Source of the DNA: Metabacillus idriensis
Lineage (GTDB): Bacteria > Bacillota > Bacilli > Bacillales > Bacillaceae
Length of the DNA: 64,000 bases
NCBI RefSeq assembly: GCF_009674765.1
Contig: NZ_WKKF01000001.1
Location: 248,001 to 312,000, forward strand
Direction: 5' to 3'
Position 1 is the first letter of the stretch. Each line of letters opens with the position of its first letter. Below are positions 16,980 through 25,729 of this stretch, in pieces. Below the pieces are notes generated by a model that was given only the letters and a program-made list of their open reading frames with translations, was not told where the DNA came from and made no database searches. A program made the translations under genes and the position numbers.

Positions 16980-17395
16980 GGACGGATCTGGCAGTTAAGT
17001 CAAAACTGGACTTTTCTGCGGGATCCTTTTCTGTCTGCCTGCGCTAACCAGGCGATTCCGCTTTTCGGTGATGTCTAGCTCAGCCTCCTAGTCCCTTGGC
17101 CAGAACAAATTCCCTCAGGAAAGGCGGGAACCGGACTTTTCGGGTGAATTCTTATCTGTCTGCCTGAGCCTGAACAGTCGGCTCCGCTTTTCGTGGTGTC
17201 CAGCTCCACCTCCTAGCTCCTCGGCCAGAACGGATCCGTCTGTCGGATCTGAACAGTCGGTTCCGCTTTTCGGTGGTGTCTAGCTCCGCCTCCTAGTCCC
17301 TCGGCCAGAACAAATTCCCCCAAAAAGTCAAAACCGGACTTTTCGGGTGAATTCTTATCTGTCTGTCGGGTCTGAACAGTCGGCTCCGCTTTTCG
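16980..17395 (+). repeat. Cluster of the dispersed repeat, orientation B
   Basis: Four units ending CCGCTTTTCG at about 17066, 17193, 17272 and 17395. The last unit (17273-17395) is the near-perfect reverse complement of the unit at 13728-13850, sharing GTCTAGCTCCGCCTCCTAG, GGCCAGAACAAATTCCCCC and GAATTCTTATCTGTCTGTC. Together with the 13.7-kb cluster it forms an inverted repeat around hmoB-pbpF. The rest of the pbpF-hemE gap contains only the hemE upstream region. Confidence 0.9.
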
Positions 17396-17403
17396 TGTTT
17401 CAG

Positions 17404-17419
17404 TGTCAATTTATTGACA
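17404..17419. promoter_or_regulatory. Perfect palindrome upstream of hemE
   Basis: TGTCAAT-TT-ATTGACA, 7-bp arms. The right arm contains TTGACA, a consensus -35, with TACAAG 17 bp downstream as a weak -10. A repressor binding here would cover the -35 of the hem operon. It resembles TnrA/GlnR sites (TGTNAN7TNACA) but is one base short, so the binding protein is unknown. Confidence 0.5.
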
Positions 17420-17526
17420 TTTATTTGTGAAATCTATACAAGCATGAATGAAACAGTTATAGTGTAAGAAGCAAAAAACAAGGAATAGCGTGTTTGTTTT
17501 ACATAGAAAGGTGGATTTGAGGATTT

Positions 17527-18588
17527 ATGACGGATACAAAGCAGTTTAATGATACATTCCTTAAGGCGTGCAGAGGTGAAAAAACAGATCATGTTCCTGT
17601 ATGGTATATGAGGCAGGCAGGAAGATCGCAGCCGGAGTACCGTGCTATTAAAGAAAAATACAGTCTGTTTGAGATTACACATCAGCCCGAGCTGTGTGCA
17701 TATGTCACAAGATTGCCGGTAGAGCAGTATGGTGTAGACGCGGCTATTTTATATAAGGATATCATGACACCGCTTCCATCAATTGGGGTAGATGTTGAAA
17801 TCAAGTCAGGCATTGGCCCTGTTATTGATAATCCAATCAGGTCGCTGTCAGACGTTGAAAAGCTTGGCGAAATCGACCCTGAAAGCGACATTCCATATGT
17901 GCTTGATACGATTAAATTGCTGACAACAGAGCAATTGAATGTTCCTTTAATCGGATTTGCCGGAGCTCCATTTACTATGGCAAGCTACATGATTGAAGGC
18001 GGACCGTCTAAAAACTACAACAAAACAAAGGCATTTATGTACGCTGAGCCGAAAGCATGGTTTACGCTTATGGACAAGCTTGCAGACATGACCATTATTT
18101 ACTTGAAGGCTCAAATAAAAGCAGGGGCAAAAGCGATTCAAATTTTTGATTCATGGGTCGGTGCTTTAAATGAATCAGATTATCGTTACTTTATTAAACC
18201 TGTAATGGAACGCATTTTTACCTCGATGAAAGAAGAAAATGTTCCGATGATTATGTTCGGCGTGGGTGCAAGCCACCTTGCACATGAATGGCATGACCTG
18301 CCGCTTGATGTAGTCGGACTTGATTGGAGACTGCAAGTAGATCAGGCCCGCTCTATGGGACTTACAAAAACATTAATGGGAAACCTTGATCCTGCGATCC
18401 TTCTAGCCCCTTGGGAAGTAATTGAGGAGCGGGCTAAAAATATTCTTGATCAGGGAATGAAGCAGGACGGTTATATTTTCAACCTTGGACATGGTGTATT
18501 TCCTTCTGTTAATCCGGATGTTCTCAGAAAATTAACAGGTTTCATTCATGATTATACAAAAACTGCCAAGCGTGCGAAGAGCATCTGA
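17527..18588 (+). CDS. hemE: Uroporphyrinogen III decarboxylase HemE
   Basis: 353-aa cytoplasmic enzyme converting uroporphyrinogen III to coproporphyrinogen III. Signature [16 protein letters not shown] near residue 25 and the second motif [17 protein letters not shown] about residue 141 are intact; normal length. First gene of hemE-hemH-hemY, all in one direction with gaps of 72 and 22 bp. Confidence 0.98.
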   Translation: MTDTKQFNDTFLKACRGEKTDHVPVWYMRQAGRSQPEYRAIKEKYSLFEITHQPELCAYVTRLPVEQYGVDAAILYKDIMTPLPSIGVDVEIKSGIGPVIDNPIRSLSDVEKLGEIDPESDIPYVLDTIKLLTTEQLNVPLIGFAGAPFTMASYMIEGGPSKNYNKTKAFMYAEPKAWFTLMDKLADMTIIYLKAQIKAGAKAIQIFDSWVGALNESDYRYFIKPVMERIFTSMKEENVPMIMFGVGASHLAHEWHDLPLDVVGLDWRLQVDQARSMGLTKTLMGNLDPAILLAPWEVIEERAKNILDQGMKQDGYIFNLGHGVFPSVNPDVLRKLTGFIHDYTKTAKRAKSI

Positions 18589-18660
18589 TTTGGAATCTTG
18601 CCCTTAGTAATGGCAAAATAAGACTAGATCTTATAACTAACCAAAGAGGTGTAGGGAAAA

Positions 18661-19599
18661 ATGACAAAGAAAACAATGGGTCTGCTCGTTATGGCATACG
18701 GAACTCCATATAAAGAGGAAGACATTGAACGCTATTACACACATATTAGACACGGCCGTCCGCCTGCTCCTGAAATGCTTCAGGATTTAAAGGACCGCTA
18801 CGAAGCAATTGGCGGCATATCTCCTCTTGCCAAAATCACTTTGGATCAAGCTAAATCCCTTGAAGAACATTTAAATGCTGTTCAGAATGAAGTGCAATTT
18901 AAAATGTATCTGGGACTTAAACATATTGAACCTTTCGTAGAAGATGCCGTAAAGCAAATGAAGGAAGATGGCATTGAGGAAGCAGTCAGCATCGTGCTTG
19001 CCCCTCATTTCTCCACTTTCAGCGTCAAATCATATAACGGACGGGCAAAACAGGAAGCAGAAAATCTTGGCGGACTGAAGATTATATCTGTTGAGAGCTG
19101 GTATAAAGAGCCTAAATTTATTGATTACTGGACGAAAAAAGTGAAAGAAACCTATTCATCGATGACTTCAGAAGAACGAGAAAAGGCCGTCTTAATCGTA
19201 TCTGCCCACAGCCTGCCTGAAAAAATTATAGCAGCGGGAGATCCATATCCTGGCCAGCTTCAGGAAACAGCAGATTTGATTGCAGGAGCTGCCGGCATTG
19301 AAAACTATGAGATCGGCTGGCAAAGTGCAGGCAATACGCCTGAACCGTGGCTTGGGCCAGACGTACAGGACTTAACCAGGGATCTATATGAACAAAAGGG
19401 ATATCGTACGTTTGTCTATATTCCAGTCGGCTTTGTTGCAGATCATCTAGAGGTTTTATTTGATAATGATTATGAATGTAAAGTTGTTACAGACGAACTT
19501 GGCGCGAAGTATTACAGACCTGAAATGCCGAATGCCAAGGACGAATTCATCGACTGTCTGTCAACGGTTGTCTTAAAAGAATTATCTATGAAAAAGTAA
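18661..19599 (+). CDS. hemH: Ferrochelatase (coproporphyrin type) HemH/CpfC
   Basis: 312 aa. Inserts ferrous iron into coproporphyrin III in the Gram-positive heme route. [28 protein letters not shown] at the N-terminus, [10 protein letters not shown] with the metal-site histidine (about 183), and [20 protein letters not shown] with the second catalytic glutamate are the family marks. AGAGGTG ribosome site. Second gene of the hem operon. Confidence 0.98.
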   Translation: MTKKTMGLLVMAYGTPYKEEDIERYYTHIRHGRPPAPEMLQDLKDRYEAIGGISPLAKITLDQAKSLEEHLNAVQNEVQFKMYLGLKHIEPFVEDAVKQMKEDGIEEAVSIVLAPHFSTFSVKSYNGRAKQEAENLGGLKIISVESWYKEPKFIDYWTKKVKETYSSMTSEEREKAVLIVSAHSLPEKIIAAGDPYPGQLQETADLIAGAAGIENYEIGWQSAGNTPEPWLGPDVQDLTRDLYEQKGYRTFVYIPVGFVADHLEVLFDNDYECKVVTDELGAKYYRPEMPNAKDEFIDCLSTVVLKELSMKK

Positions 19600-19621
19600 A
19601 CAAAAAAGAAGGCGATAAACA

Positions 19622-21043
19622 ATGACTGACAAGAAAAAGAAAGTTGTCATCATTGGCGGAGGGATAACTGGATTATCCGCGGCATTTTACTTGCAAAAAG
19701 AAATACAGGAAAACAACCTGCAGGCAGAGTCATTCTTGATCGAAGCAAGTCCGAGACTCGGGGGGAAGATCCAGACTGTCCATAAGGATGGATTTATCAT
19801 AGAACGCGGACCAGACTCTTTTCTTGAAAGAAAAGTGAGTGCACCGCAGTTTGTCAAAGATGTTGGACTTGCGTCAGAGCTCGTAAACAATGCAACAGGA
19901 AGATCATATGTGCTTGTAGGAGATCGGCTGCATCCGATTCCGGCAGGTGCTGTAATGGGCATCCCTACACAAATCCTTCCTTTTGTTACAACAGGGTTAT
20001 TTTCCATTTTGGGGAAAGCAAGAGCTGCCGGTGATTTTATCCTTCCTGCGAAAAGGGATACAGGTGATCAATCACTTGGTCATTTTTTCAGAAGGCGTTT
20101 GGGGAATGAAGTTGTCGAAAATCTGATTGAACCTCTTCTTTCAGGAATTTATGCAGGAGATATCGACAAACTGAGTTTAATGTCGACGTTTCCGCAATTT
20201 CATAAAGTAGAGCAGGATCACCGCAGCTTGATACTTGGAATGAAAAAAGGATTGCCCGCATCGAACCAGAAACATGAACCTGCACGTAAAAAAGGTATTT
20301 TTCAAACGGTAAAAGGCGGACTGCAGAGTTTGGTGGATGCCGCTGAAAGCAAGCTTGACGATACGAAGATATTAAAAGGCGTCAAAGTGGAAAGTATTGT
20401 GAAAAAAAACGCTGGATATATTCTGAGGCTAAGTAATGGGGAGATGATTGAAGCGGATTCCGTTATCATCACAACTCCTCATCAGCAGACGGCAAACATG
20501 CTGCCTGACAAAGAAAATTATCAGTATATGCAGGAAATGCCTTCAACATCAGTTGCGACTGTCGCTATGGCTTTTCCGGAAGAAGCCGTTGACATTGAAG
20601 GAAACGGCACAGGATTTGTCATTTCCAGAAATGGCGATTACACGATTACTGCCTGCACATGGACACATCGGAAATGGCCTCATACCGTTCCGGCAGGAAA
20701 AGCTCTGATCCGGGCATATGTAGGAAAAGCAGGTGATCAGGCGATTGTGGAACAGCCTGATCATGAAATTATCAGTGCTGTTTTAGAGGATTTAAACAAA
20801 ATCATGAAAATAGATAAGAAACCTGAATTCACTGTCGTTTCAAGATGGAAAGAAGCGATGCCGCAATATAATGTCGGTCATCAGGAAGAAATTCTTGAAG
20901 TAAAAACAAAAATTATGAATTCTTATCCTGGTATGTTTTTAGCAGGCGCTTCCTATTCCGGCGTAGGGATTCCTGATTGTATTGATCAGGGAAAAATGGC
21001 TGCAGCTAATGCATTGGAGTATCTCAAAAAGGCAACTCTTTAA
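19622..21043 (+). CDS. hemY: Coproporphyrinogen III oxidase HemY (CgoX)
   Basis: 473-aa FAD enzyme, oxidising coproporphyrinogen III to coproporphyrin III for HemH. The dinucleotide-binding motif VVIIGGGITGLSAAFYL (9-25), ERGPDSFLERK, and the C-terminal FAD contact GVGIPDCIDQGKMAA fit the family. Last gene of the operon; the stop lies inside the terminator stem. Confidence 0.97.
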   Translation: MTDKKKKVVIIGGGITGLSAAFYLQKEIQENNLQAESFLIEASPRLGGKIQTVHKDGFIIERGPDSFLERKVSAPQFVKDVGLASELVNNATGRSYVLVGDRLHPIPAGAVMGIPTQILPFVTTGLFSILGKARAAGDFILPAKRDTGDQSLGHFFRRRLGNEVVENLIEPLLSGIYAGDIDKLSLMSTFPQFHKVEQDHRSLILGMKKGLPASNQKHEPARKKGIFQTVKGGLQSLVDAAESKLDDTKILKGVKVESIVKKNAGYILRLSNGEMIEADSVIITTPHQQTANMLPDKENYQYMQEMPSTSVATVAMAFPEEAVDIEGNGTGFVISRNGDYTITACTWTHRKWPHTVPAGKALIRAYVGKAGDQAIVEQPDHEIISAVLEDLNKIMKIDKKPEFTVVSRWKEAMPQYNVGHQEEILEVKTKIMNSYPGMFLAGASYSGVGIPDCIDQGKMAAANALEYLKKATL

Positions 21044-21060
21044 AAGAGAGTTGTTTTTTT
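21033..21060 (+). terminator. Terminator of hemEHY
   Basis: CAACTCT/AGAGTTG hairpin (one bulge) followed by seven T's; overlaps the last codons of hemY. Confidence 0.85.
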
Positions 21061-21089
21061 AGTATCAGAATTTATATAGTCTTTTGGGT

Positions 21090-21158
21090 CTATGTCTAGC
21101 TCCAGCGCCTAGATCCTCGGTCAGAACGGATCTGACCAAGGCACTTCCGCTTTTTAAA
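21090..21158 (+). repeat. Dispersed repeat, short copy
   Basis: ATGTCTAGCTCCAGCGCCTAG..CCTCGGTCAGAACGGATC..CTTCCGCTTTTT: the end segments of the 13.7/17.0-kb unit without its middle. Orientation B. Confidence 0.8.
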
Positions 21159-21211
21159 TGTTTTATCTTGATTATGGGGAATTCCTGTGATATATTAAGT
21201 TCTGTACTAAT

Positions 21212-21234
21212 TGACCATATTTGTCATTCGGTCA
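21212..21234. promoter_or_regulatory. Operator upstream of TetR gene (copy 1)
   Basis: 23-bp interrupted palindrome: TGACCATA at the left, TTCGGTCA at the right. Same length and end sequences as the site before yhgE. Located 21 bp before the regulator start codon; suggests autoregulation. Confidence 0.65.
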
Positions 21235-21254
21235 TTTTAATGGAGGTTAGCCGA

Positions 21255-21827
21255 TTGAGCATTGATCGAAAACATTTAATTGTGGAGGCTGCAAAGAGGT
21301 CGTTTACACAATTTGGCTACAAAGCTACAACAATGGACTCTGTTGCGAAGCTTGCCAACGTTGGCAAAGGGACCATCTACACTTTTTTTAAAAACAAGGA
21401 AGAACTCTTTGATGAGATTGTATCCACGCTTCTTGCTGAAATGAGAATGGAAGCAGAAATAGCAATGGATGATGATCTGCCTTTTTTCGAAAATGTACAT
21501 CGTGCCCTATACAGTCTGCTTGAATTTCGGAAAAAACATCAGTTCACAATCAAAATCTTTCAGGAAAGCACAGATGTTGGCACTCCGGCTGTGCAGGAAG
21601 TTGTGCAGCGCCTAGAGAAAATGATTCTGCAGTTTATTGCTTCAAAAATTGAAGCTGCCGTTTCAAAAGGCGAGCTTCGGGAATGCAATCCTGAAGTAAC
21701 GGCATTTGTGATGGTGAAGCTTTACATTTCCCTTATTTTTGATTGGGAAAAACATCATCAGCCGCTTGAAAAAGCGGAAATAGCAGATCTTTTTCAGCTT
21801 TACTTATTAAAAGGATTGTCAAAATAG
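21255..21827 (+). CDS. yhgD: TetR family regulator (YhgD-like)
   Basis: 190 aa from a TTG (21255) preceded at 8 bp by GGAGG; an open frame reaches further upstream but crosses the repeat and the operator. HTH at the N-terminus: AAKRSFTQFGYKATTMDSVAKLANVGKGTIYTFFKNKEELF. The rest is a helical ligand/dimer domain. B. subtilis YhgD has about the same length and also precedes yhgE. Flanking 23-bp palindromes suggest it represses itself and yhgE. Confidence 0.88.
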   Translation: MSIDRKHLIVEAAKRSFTQFGYKATTMDSVAKLANVGKGTIYTFFKNKEELFDEIVSTLLAEMRMEAEIAMDDDLPFFENVHRALYSLLEFRKKHQFTIKIFQESTDVGTPAVQEVVQRLEKMILQFIASKIEAAVSKGELRECNPEVTAFVMVKLYISLIFDWEKHHQPLEKAEIADLFQLYLLKGLSK

Positions 21828-21853
21828 ATGGTCCTCTATTTTTTAAACTGAAA

Positions 21854-21876
21854 TGACCAAATGAACAAATTGGTCA
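21854..21876. promoter_or_regulatory. Operator upstream of yhgE (copy 2)
   Basis: TGACCAA-(9 bp)-TTGGTCA, a 23-bp palindrome with perfect 7-bp arms, in the yhgD-yhgE gap and 31 bp before the yhgE start. Confidence 0.7.
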
Positions 21877-21906
21877 ATATGTATATTTATAGGAGGAGAT
21901 TTTTGA

Positions 21907-24384
21907 ATGAGCTTAATAGCGAAAGAATGGAAAGCATTAGTTTCCAACAAAAAAGTTCTTATTCCAGTACTCGCTGTTTTATTTATTCCGCTAATGTACG
22001 CCGGAATGTTTCTATGGGCGTTTTGGGATCCATATGAACAATTAGGTCAGCTGCCGGTTGCAGTAGTTAATGAAGACACCGGGGCAGATTACGAAGGAAC
22101 CGATTTGAAGATTGGGTCAGATCTGGTTGATAATTTGCGGGATAATCCAAAGTTCAAATGGGATTTTGTCTCAAAGGATGAAGCAGTAAGAGGCCTTGAA
22201 AATGAACAATATTACATGATGATTGAAATACCTGAGGATTTTTCGAAAAACGCTACAACTCTAATGGATAAAAATCCTCAGTCGCTGGAATTAAAATACG
22301 TTCCGAATGAAGGCTTTAACTTCTTATCAGGGCAGATTGGCGGAACAGCTGTTGCTCAAATAAAAGAAGAAGTCTCAAATACGATTACGAAAACCTATGC
22401 AGAAAGTATTTTCGAAAACATTGATAAGCTTGCAGACGGCATAGGCCAGGCAAGTGACGGTGCCAGCGAGATAAATAACGGTGTTGGCGAATTGAAAGAC
22501 GGATCTGGCAAACTGAAGGAAAATCTTCAACTTTTGGCTGAGAAATCAATCACCTTCAAAGATGGATTGAATAGTGCATCTGCCGGTTCTAAAGAATTGT
22601 CAAACGGCATTAAAAGCTTGGACAGCGGGCTTGGTCAGCTGCAGGACGGCGGAAAGCAGCTTCAGAGCGGTTCTTCTGAAGCAGAAGCAGGGACTGTTAA
22701 GCTGAACGAAGGATTGGGTACATCTCTTGCGGGAATGAAAAAGCTGCAGGAATCAGCTCCGCAGTTAACAGACGGTTCAGCTAAGCTCAGTGCAGGTGCG
22801 GGAGAGCTGTCAGGCGGTTTAAATCAGCTGGCTGAAGGCAATAAAGCATTATCAGCCGGTGCAGGAGAATTATCAAGCGGTTTAAACCAGCTTACAGACG
22901 GCAGTAAAGCATTATCAGCCGGTGCAGGAGAACTTTCAGGAGGCTTAAATCGTCTTTCTGATGGTAATCAGGCTGCACAAGCAGGGGCTGCGGAGTTATC
23001 TGCAGGATTATCTTCATTAAATGATCAGATGGCTGCTATGATTCCTCAAATTGAAAAAATGCCATTGCCGGAAGCGGAGAAACAAAAGTTAATTGAGGCA
23101 GCAAAAGGTGTCAATCAATTATCCCAAGGAAGCAAGAAGCTTGAAAGCAGTCTTGGAGAGCTATCAGCAGGAGCAAACAAGCTTCAATCAGGTGCGGCAA
23201 CACTATCTGAAAAATCCGGCCAGCTATCAGCAGGAGCAACCAAGCTTCAAACAGGTGTTGCAACACTATCTGAAAAATCCGGCGAGCTATCAGCAGGAGC
23301 AACCAAGCTTCAAACTGGTGCTGCTACCCTTTCAGAAAAATCCGGCCAGCTTGCAGCCGGTCAAAAACAAGTTGAAACTGCTTTAGATCAGCTTGTTGCA
23401 GGTCAAGAAGCTTTATACGACGGTTCAGGCAAGCTTTTAACCGGTCAGCAGAAGCTTACAAACGGATTAGAAACATATAATCAGAAATTCGCTGAAGCAA
23501 AAGCTGGATCTGCAAAACTTGCAGCCGGCAGCGGTGAACTCAATTCAGGAATTTCTAAGCTTGCAGACGGTTCATCTGCTCTTCAAGACGGTACAAATCA
23601 GCTTGCTGACGGTGCGGGAAAAGTAGATGAAGGTGTAGGCAAACTTTCAGATGGAACAGGCGAACTATCTTCTAAACTTGGAGAAGCCGCAGAAGAAACA
23701 AAAGACACAGGCGGTTCAGATAAGACATACGACATGATTTCCGAACCTGTTAAAGTAAAAGATGAAAAAGTAAATGCGGTTCCTAACTATGGAACGGGCT
23801 TTGCACCTTACTTCTTGTCACTTGGTTTATTTGTTGGGGCATTGCTGCTTTCAATTGTCTTCCCATTGAGACAGGCGGCTGGCGTTCCTAAAAGTGCAAT
23901 CGGGTGGTTTATGAGCAAGTTCGGCATTCTCGCAGTCATTGGCGTCATTCAGGCATTGCTTGCAGATGCAGTCTTATTATATGGATTAAACATTGAAGTA
24001 CAAAGTGTTCCATATTTCATTTTATTCAGCATCATTACGAGTCTGACTTTTATTACACTGGTACAATTCTTAGTGACAACATTAGGCGATCCGGGCAGAT
24101 TTGTTGCAATTATCATCCTGATTTTACAGCTTACAACAAGCGCAGGAACATTCCCGCTTGAACTGATTCCAAATGCGCTGCAAATCTTTAACGCATGGCT
24201 GCCTATGACTTATTCAGTTTCTGGGTTCAAAGCAGTCATCTCATCTGGTGACTTTGCCTTCATGTGGCAGCAGGCAGGCATTTTGGCGATCTTTATCGCT
24301 GCTATGATGATTGGCACAATTGCTTATTTCTTCTTCGCTTTAAGAAAGAATAAAAGAGATGAATCAGAAGAATTAGCTGCATAA
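21907..24384 (+). CDS. yhgE: YhgE/Pip family membrane protein with long repeat domain
   Basis: 825 aa. One N-terminal helix (about 18-38), a large extracellular domain, then about five C-terminal helices (from GTGFAPYFLSLGLFVGALLLS to the end), the topology of ABC-2-like YhgE/Pip proteins linked to type VII secretion and phage infection. The extracellular part is built of L..G-type repeats. Two blocks have a clear 21-residue period: GAGELSGGLNQLxxGxKALSA (three copies) and GELSAGATKLQTGAATLSEKS (three copies, nearly identical DNA). B. subtilis YhgE is somewhat shorter (about 775 aa), so the repeat region may be expanded. Confidence 0.93.
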   Translation: MSLIAKEWKALVSNKKVLIPVLAVLFIPLMYAGMFLWAFWDPYEQLGQLPVAVVNEDTGADYEGTDLKIGSDLVDNLRDNPKFKWDFVSKDEAVRGLENEQYYMMIEIPEDFSKNATTLMDKNPQSLELKYVPNEGFNFLSGQIGGTAVAQIKEEVSNTITKTYAESIFENIDKLADGIGQASDGASEINNGVGELKDGSGKLKENLQLLAEKSITFKDGLNSASAGSKELSNGIKSLDSGLGQLQDGGKQLQSGSSEAEAGTVKLNEGLGTSLAGMKKLQESAPQLTDGSAKLSAGAGELSGGLNQLAEGNKALSAGAGELSSGLNQLTDGSKALSAGAGELSGGLNRLSDGNQAAQAGAAELSAGLSSLNDQMAAMIPQIEKMPLPEAEKQKLIEAAKGVNQLSQGSKKLESSLGELSAGANKLQSGAATLSEKSGQLSAGATKLQTGVATLSEKSGELSAGATKLQTGAATLSEKSGQLAAGQKQVETALDQLVAGQEALYDGSGKLLTGQQKLTNGLETYNQKFAEAKAGSAKLAAGSGELNSGISKLADGSSALQDGTNQLADGAGKVDEGVGKLSDGTGELSSKLGEAAEETKDTGGSDKTYDMISEPVKVKDEKVNAVPNYGTGFAPYFLSLGLFVGALLLSIVFPLRQAAGVPKSAIGWFMSKFGILAVIGVIQALLADAVLLYGLNIEVQSVPYFILFSIITSLTFITLVQFLVTTLGDPGRFVAIIILILQLTTSAGTFPLELIPNALQIFNAWLPMTYSVSGFKAVISSGDFAFMWQQAGILAIFIAAMMIGTIAYFFFALRKNKRDESEELAA
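22792..23345 (+). repeat. In-frame 63-bp tandem repeats inside yhgE
   Basis: Block 1 (about 22792-23000) and block 2 (about 23155-23345) each hold three copies of a 63-bp unit. Block 2 units are almost identical, e.g. CAACACTATCTGAAAAATCC recurs. The homogeneity suggests recent duplication or slippage. Confidence 0.85.
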
Positions 24385-24386
24385 AG

Positions 24387-24423
24387 AAAAAACGTCTAAA
24401 GCGATATGCTTTAGGCGTTTTTT
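24387..24423 (+). terminator. Terminator of yhgE
   Basis: AAAAAACGTCTAAAGC/GCTTTAGGCGTTTTTT, long stem with a GATAT-type loop and U-tract. Confidence 0.93.
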
Positions 24424-24478
24424 GTTCTGAAAGATCCAGGAGTGAACTGACAGAGAAAAGATTCAATAGTTTTATATA

Positions 24479-24507
24479 TTGAAAGCCCTTACATTTTGAA
24501 ATATAAT
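24479..24507 (+). promoter_or_regulatory. Sigma-A promoter of LacI-type gene
   Basis: TTGAAA, 17-bp spacer, TATAAT (perfect -10). Confidence 0.8.
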
Positions 24508-24513
24508 GGAAAA

Positions 24514-24527
24514 TGAGAACGATTTCA
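24514..24527. promoter_or_regulatory. cre/LacI-type operator over the start site
   Basis: TGAGAACGATTTCA fits TGWNANCGNTNWCA (the cre consensus and the general LacI-family form). It begins 6 bp after the -10, so a bound repressor would block initiation. Either CcpA or the encoded protein itself could bind. Confidence 0.65.
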
Positions 24528-24572
24528 TTTCTATATAGACACCAATCGTTCGCGAGATGAGGGGGAAAGCAA

Positions 24573-25586
24573 GTGTCTACAATTGAGGATGTTGCCAGAC
24601 TTGCAGGATTGTCCAGAACCACAGTATCACGAGTCATCAACAACCATCCATATGTATCTGAATCAAAAAAAAGGGTTGTATTAGAAGCAATGGAAGAACT
24701 GGGTTATGTACCTAATTCATCCGCCAGAAGTCTCCGCAATCAAAAAACAGAAATTATAGCAGTGTTCATTCCAAGAGTTCTCAATCCTTTTTTCAGCCAG
24801 TTCATTGAGTCATTGGAGATTGCTTCGTCTGAGAGAAACTATCAGCTGATCGTATGCCAGACACAATACTCTAAAACCAAAGAACTTAAATATTTAAACC
24901 TGCTTAAAACAAAGCAGGTTGATGGCGTTATCCTTGCATCCCTTGAAAATGACTGGAGCAAAATCGAACCGTATATGGAGTATGGTCCAATCGTATTGTG
25001 CAATGAGTTCGAAGAAAATGCAAAAGTTCCTATGATCAGATTAGATCAGGCATTTGGAGGCTACATAGCGACAAAGCACTTAATTGAGCAAGGACACAAA
25101 CATATCGCTTATTGCTGCGGAGGAAACAGAAGCAATGTTGCCAAAGAGCGGGAAAGAGGATTTAAACAAGCCTTAGCAGAAGCAGGACTGCCTTTTGACG
25201 AAAATGCAGCGTTCAGGGACGCATTTAATATTGAAGATGGAAAGAGAGTTTTCCGCGAATTAAAAGAGCTGAATGAGAAACCAACAGCTGTTTTCACTGG
25301 TGCTGATGAAGTAGCAGCAGGAATCATTTCTGAAGCTAGAAAGCATGGCTGGAACGTGCCGGATGAGCTTGCCGTCGTGGGCTTTGATAACCAGGCGATT
25401 ACGGAATTGCTTGATCCAATGATTACAACCGTTCACCAGCCTGTCTGCGAAATGGCTAAAAAAGCAATGGATGTGATGATTGATAAAATTAACAGGAAAA
25501 TCTATCATTCCCTTGAAATTTACCAGTTTCCTCTGAAGCTAATTGTGAGGGATTCGACTGTGAGCAGGGAGATTGTGAAAGTTTAG
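24573..25586 (+). CDS. LacI/GalR family regulator (DegA-like)
   Basis: 337 aa, GTG start. HTH IEDVARLAGLSRTTVSRVINNHPYVSESKK at residues 3-32, then hinge AMEELGYVPNSSARSLR and a periplasmic-binding-protein-like domain (TAVFTGADEVAAGI, AVVGFDNQAITELLDPMITTV). Length and HTH resemble B. subtilis DegA, a LacI protein first tied to degradation of glutamine PRPP amidotransferase; I cannot prove orthology. Own promoter and operator, own terminator, so a single-gene unit. Effector unknown. Confidence 0.88.
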   Translation: MSTIEDVARLAGLSRTTVSRVINNHPYVSESKKRVVLEAMEELGYVPNSSARSLRNQKTEIIAVFIPRVLNPFFSQFIESLEIASSERNYQLIVCQTQYSKTKELKYLNLLKTKQVDGVILASLENDWSKIEPYMEYGPIVLCNEFEENAKVPMIRLDQAFGGYIATKHLIEQGHKHIAYCCGGNRSNVAKERERGFKQALAEAGLPFDENAAFRDAFNIEDGKRVFRELKELNEKPTAVFTGADEVAAGIISEARKHGWNVPDELAVVGFDNQAITELLDPMITTVHQPVCEMAKKAMDVMIDKINRKIYHSLEIYQFPLKLIVRDSTVSREIVKV

Positions 25587-25618
25587 ATGAGAAATTAGTC
25601 AAAGAATAGAGAGCTAAG

Positions 25619-25646
25619 GACACTGTTTTAATGGCAGTGTCTTTTT
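25619..25646 (+). terminator. Terminator of LacI-type gene
   Basis: GACACTG/CAGTGTC stem followed by TTTTT. Confidence 0.85.
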
Positions 25647-25671
25647 GATGCAAGGAATCTAAGAAATTCGG

Positions 25672-25697
25672 GTTTCATTGTCGAAATTATGTGGTAA
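25672..25697 (+). promoter_or_regulatory. Possible sigma-B promoter of catalase gene
   Basis: GTTTCA, 14 bp, TGGTAA: close to GTTTAA-N12-15-GGGTAT. B. subtilis katE is sigma-B dependent, which makes this reading plausible, but two bases deviate. Confidence 0.4.
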
Positions 25698-25729
25698 TTC
25701 AATAGAGTACATATAATAGGACGGAAGGA

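Noticed and set aside
23155-23345. Short regular repeats resembling an array in yhgE
   Set aside because: They are in-frame 63-bp coding repeats of a surface protein.
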